Shown here: piece by piece, positions 5,371 through 5,406 of the stretch | Layout: the number at the start of each line of letters is the position of its first letter | Position numbering within the stretch: the stretch's first letter is position 1 | Program-made: the position numbers and the translations under genes | Assembly: GCA_004376975.1 (NCBI GenBank) | Contig: SOJA01000210.1 | Span: forward strand, 1 to 5,406 | Reading direction: 5' to 3' | Origin: Candidatus Bathyarchaeota archaeon | GTDB lineage: Archaea; Thermoproteota; Bathyarchaeia; Bathyarchaeales; UBA233 | Length of the DNA: 5,406 nt | The notes under the pieces: generated by a model | Told to the model about the DNA's origin: nothing | What the model saw: only the letters and a program-made list of their open reading frames with translations | Databases searched by the model: none

Positions 5371-5385
5371 GCTTCAACGAGAGAA
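5371..5385 (+). other. Canonical-position tRNA intron at 37/38 (15 bases)
   Basis: The intron follows G37 (5370) and precedes A38 (5386). Predicted bulges are G36-G37 plus the first intron base, and AAA (5384-5386), both cut after the second base. The 4-bp helix between 5365-5368 and 5380-5383 has three good pairs and one C-A mismatch, and the inner helix is minimal. The motif is relaxed, but the position and the restored 7-base loop support it. Confidence 0.75.
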
Positions 5386-5406
5386 AGCCGGAGAACAGGG
5401 GTTCAA

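Larger units (their letters stand above)
5310..5406 (+). tRNA. tRNA-Arg(CCG), two introns, 3' end outside the window
   Basis: The 5' acceptor strand is GGGCCCG (5310-5316), then TA. The D arm follows with GCCT (5319-5322) pairing AGGC (5334-5337) and conserved A14, G15, G18, G19 and A21. Base 26 is G5338 and the anticodon stem starts CCG (5339-5341). Read straight on, position 33 would be C and the stem would fail. Removing 5342-5362 and 5371-5385 gives stem CCGGC (27-31) pairing GCCGG (5387-5391). The resulting 7-base loop is C-T-CCG-G-A, with U33 and anticodon CCG at 5367-5369. The variable region is 5392-5396, the T-stem 5' strand AGGGG is 5397-5401, and TTCAA starts the T loop. The arm matches archaeal tRNA-Arg. 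The remainder, about 16-18 bases if no further intron, is beyond the edge. Confidence 0.9.

Noticed and set aside
5367..5392. A simple anticodon arm CCGGGCTT/AAGCCGG giving anticodon CAA or TCA
   Set aside because: That reading needs a bulged or mismatched stem base and an oversized 14-base loop, leaves 25 bases before it unexplained, and conflicts with the tRNA-Arg body. The two-intron model resolves all of these.

Overview
The window looks archaeal. The evidence is an intact archaeal-type fructose-1,6-bisphosphate aldolase/phosphatase, two proteins of mainly archaeal uncharacterised families (DUF2095-like and COG2413-like nucleotidyltransferase), archaeal-style winged-helix and ribbon-helix-helix regulators, AT-rich TATA-like boxes at about -25, GGTGA-type ribosome sites with GTG/TTG starts, and an intron-split tRNA whose introns fit bulge-helix-bulge processing. 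A TACK-type lineage such as Bathyarchaeia would fit the two-intron tRNA, but that placement is inference. No mobile element, CRISPR array or defence system is visible.

Layout: positions 1-95 hold what is probably the last 30 codons of a plus-strand gene that starts outside the window, followed by about 240 bases without a convincing gene. A minus-strand group follows, in transcription order: a GT4/GT5-like glycosyltransferase (2677-1409), a nucleotidyltransferase 18 bases downstream (1390-770), then a small DUF2095-like protein (683-339) that appears to have its own promoter. A divergent control region (about 2696-2948), with repeated CGTTTT motifs and a GGAA-loop hairpin, separates the glycosyltransferase from a plus-strand winged-helix/DUF5752-like protein (2949-3509). 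That gene runs tail to tail, 12 bases apart, into the minus-strand FBP aldolase/phosphatase (4646-3522). A second divergent control region (4647-4767) separates the FBP enzyme from a plus-strand RHH + coiled-coil + winged-helix regulator (4768-5268). A tRNA-Arg(CCG) gene begins at 5310 and runs off the right edge.

How they may work together: the FBP enzyme makes fructose 6-phosphate in gluconeogenesis, and the glycosyltransferase could use nucleotide sugars derived from it for storage polysaccharide or glycan synthesis. Two putative DNA-binding proteins are placed head to head or tail to tail with these enzymes, so a local carbohydrate-regulation module is possible but unproven. The best single observation is the tRNA. 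Removing a 21-base intron at position 29/30 and a 15-base intron at 37/38 gives a textbook anticodon arm with CCG, although neither intron has a fully canonical processing motif.
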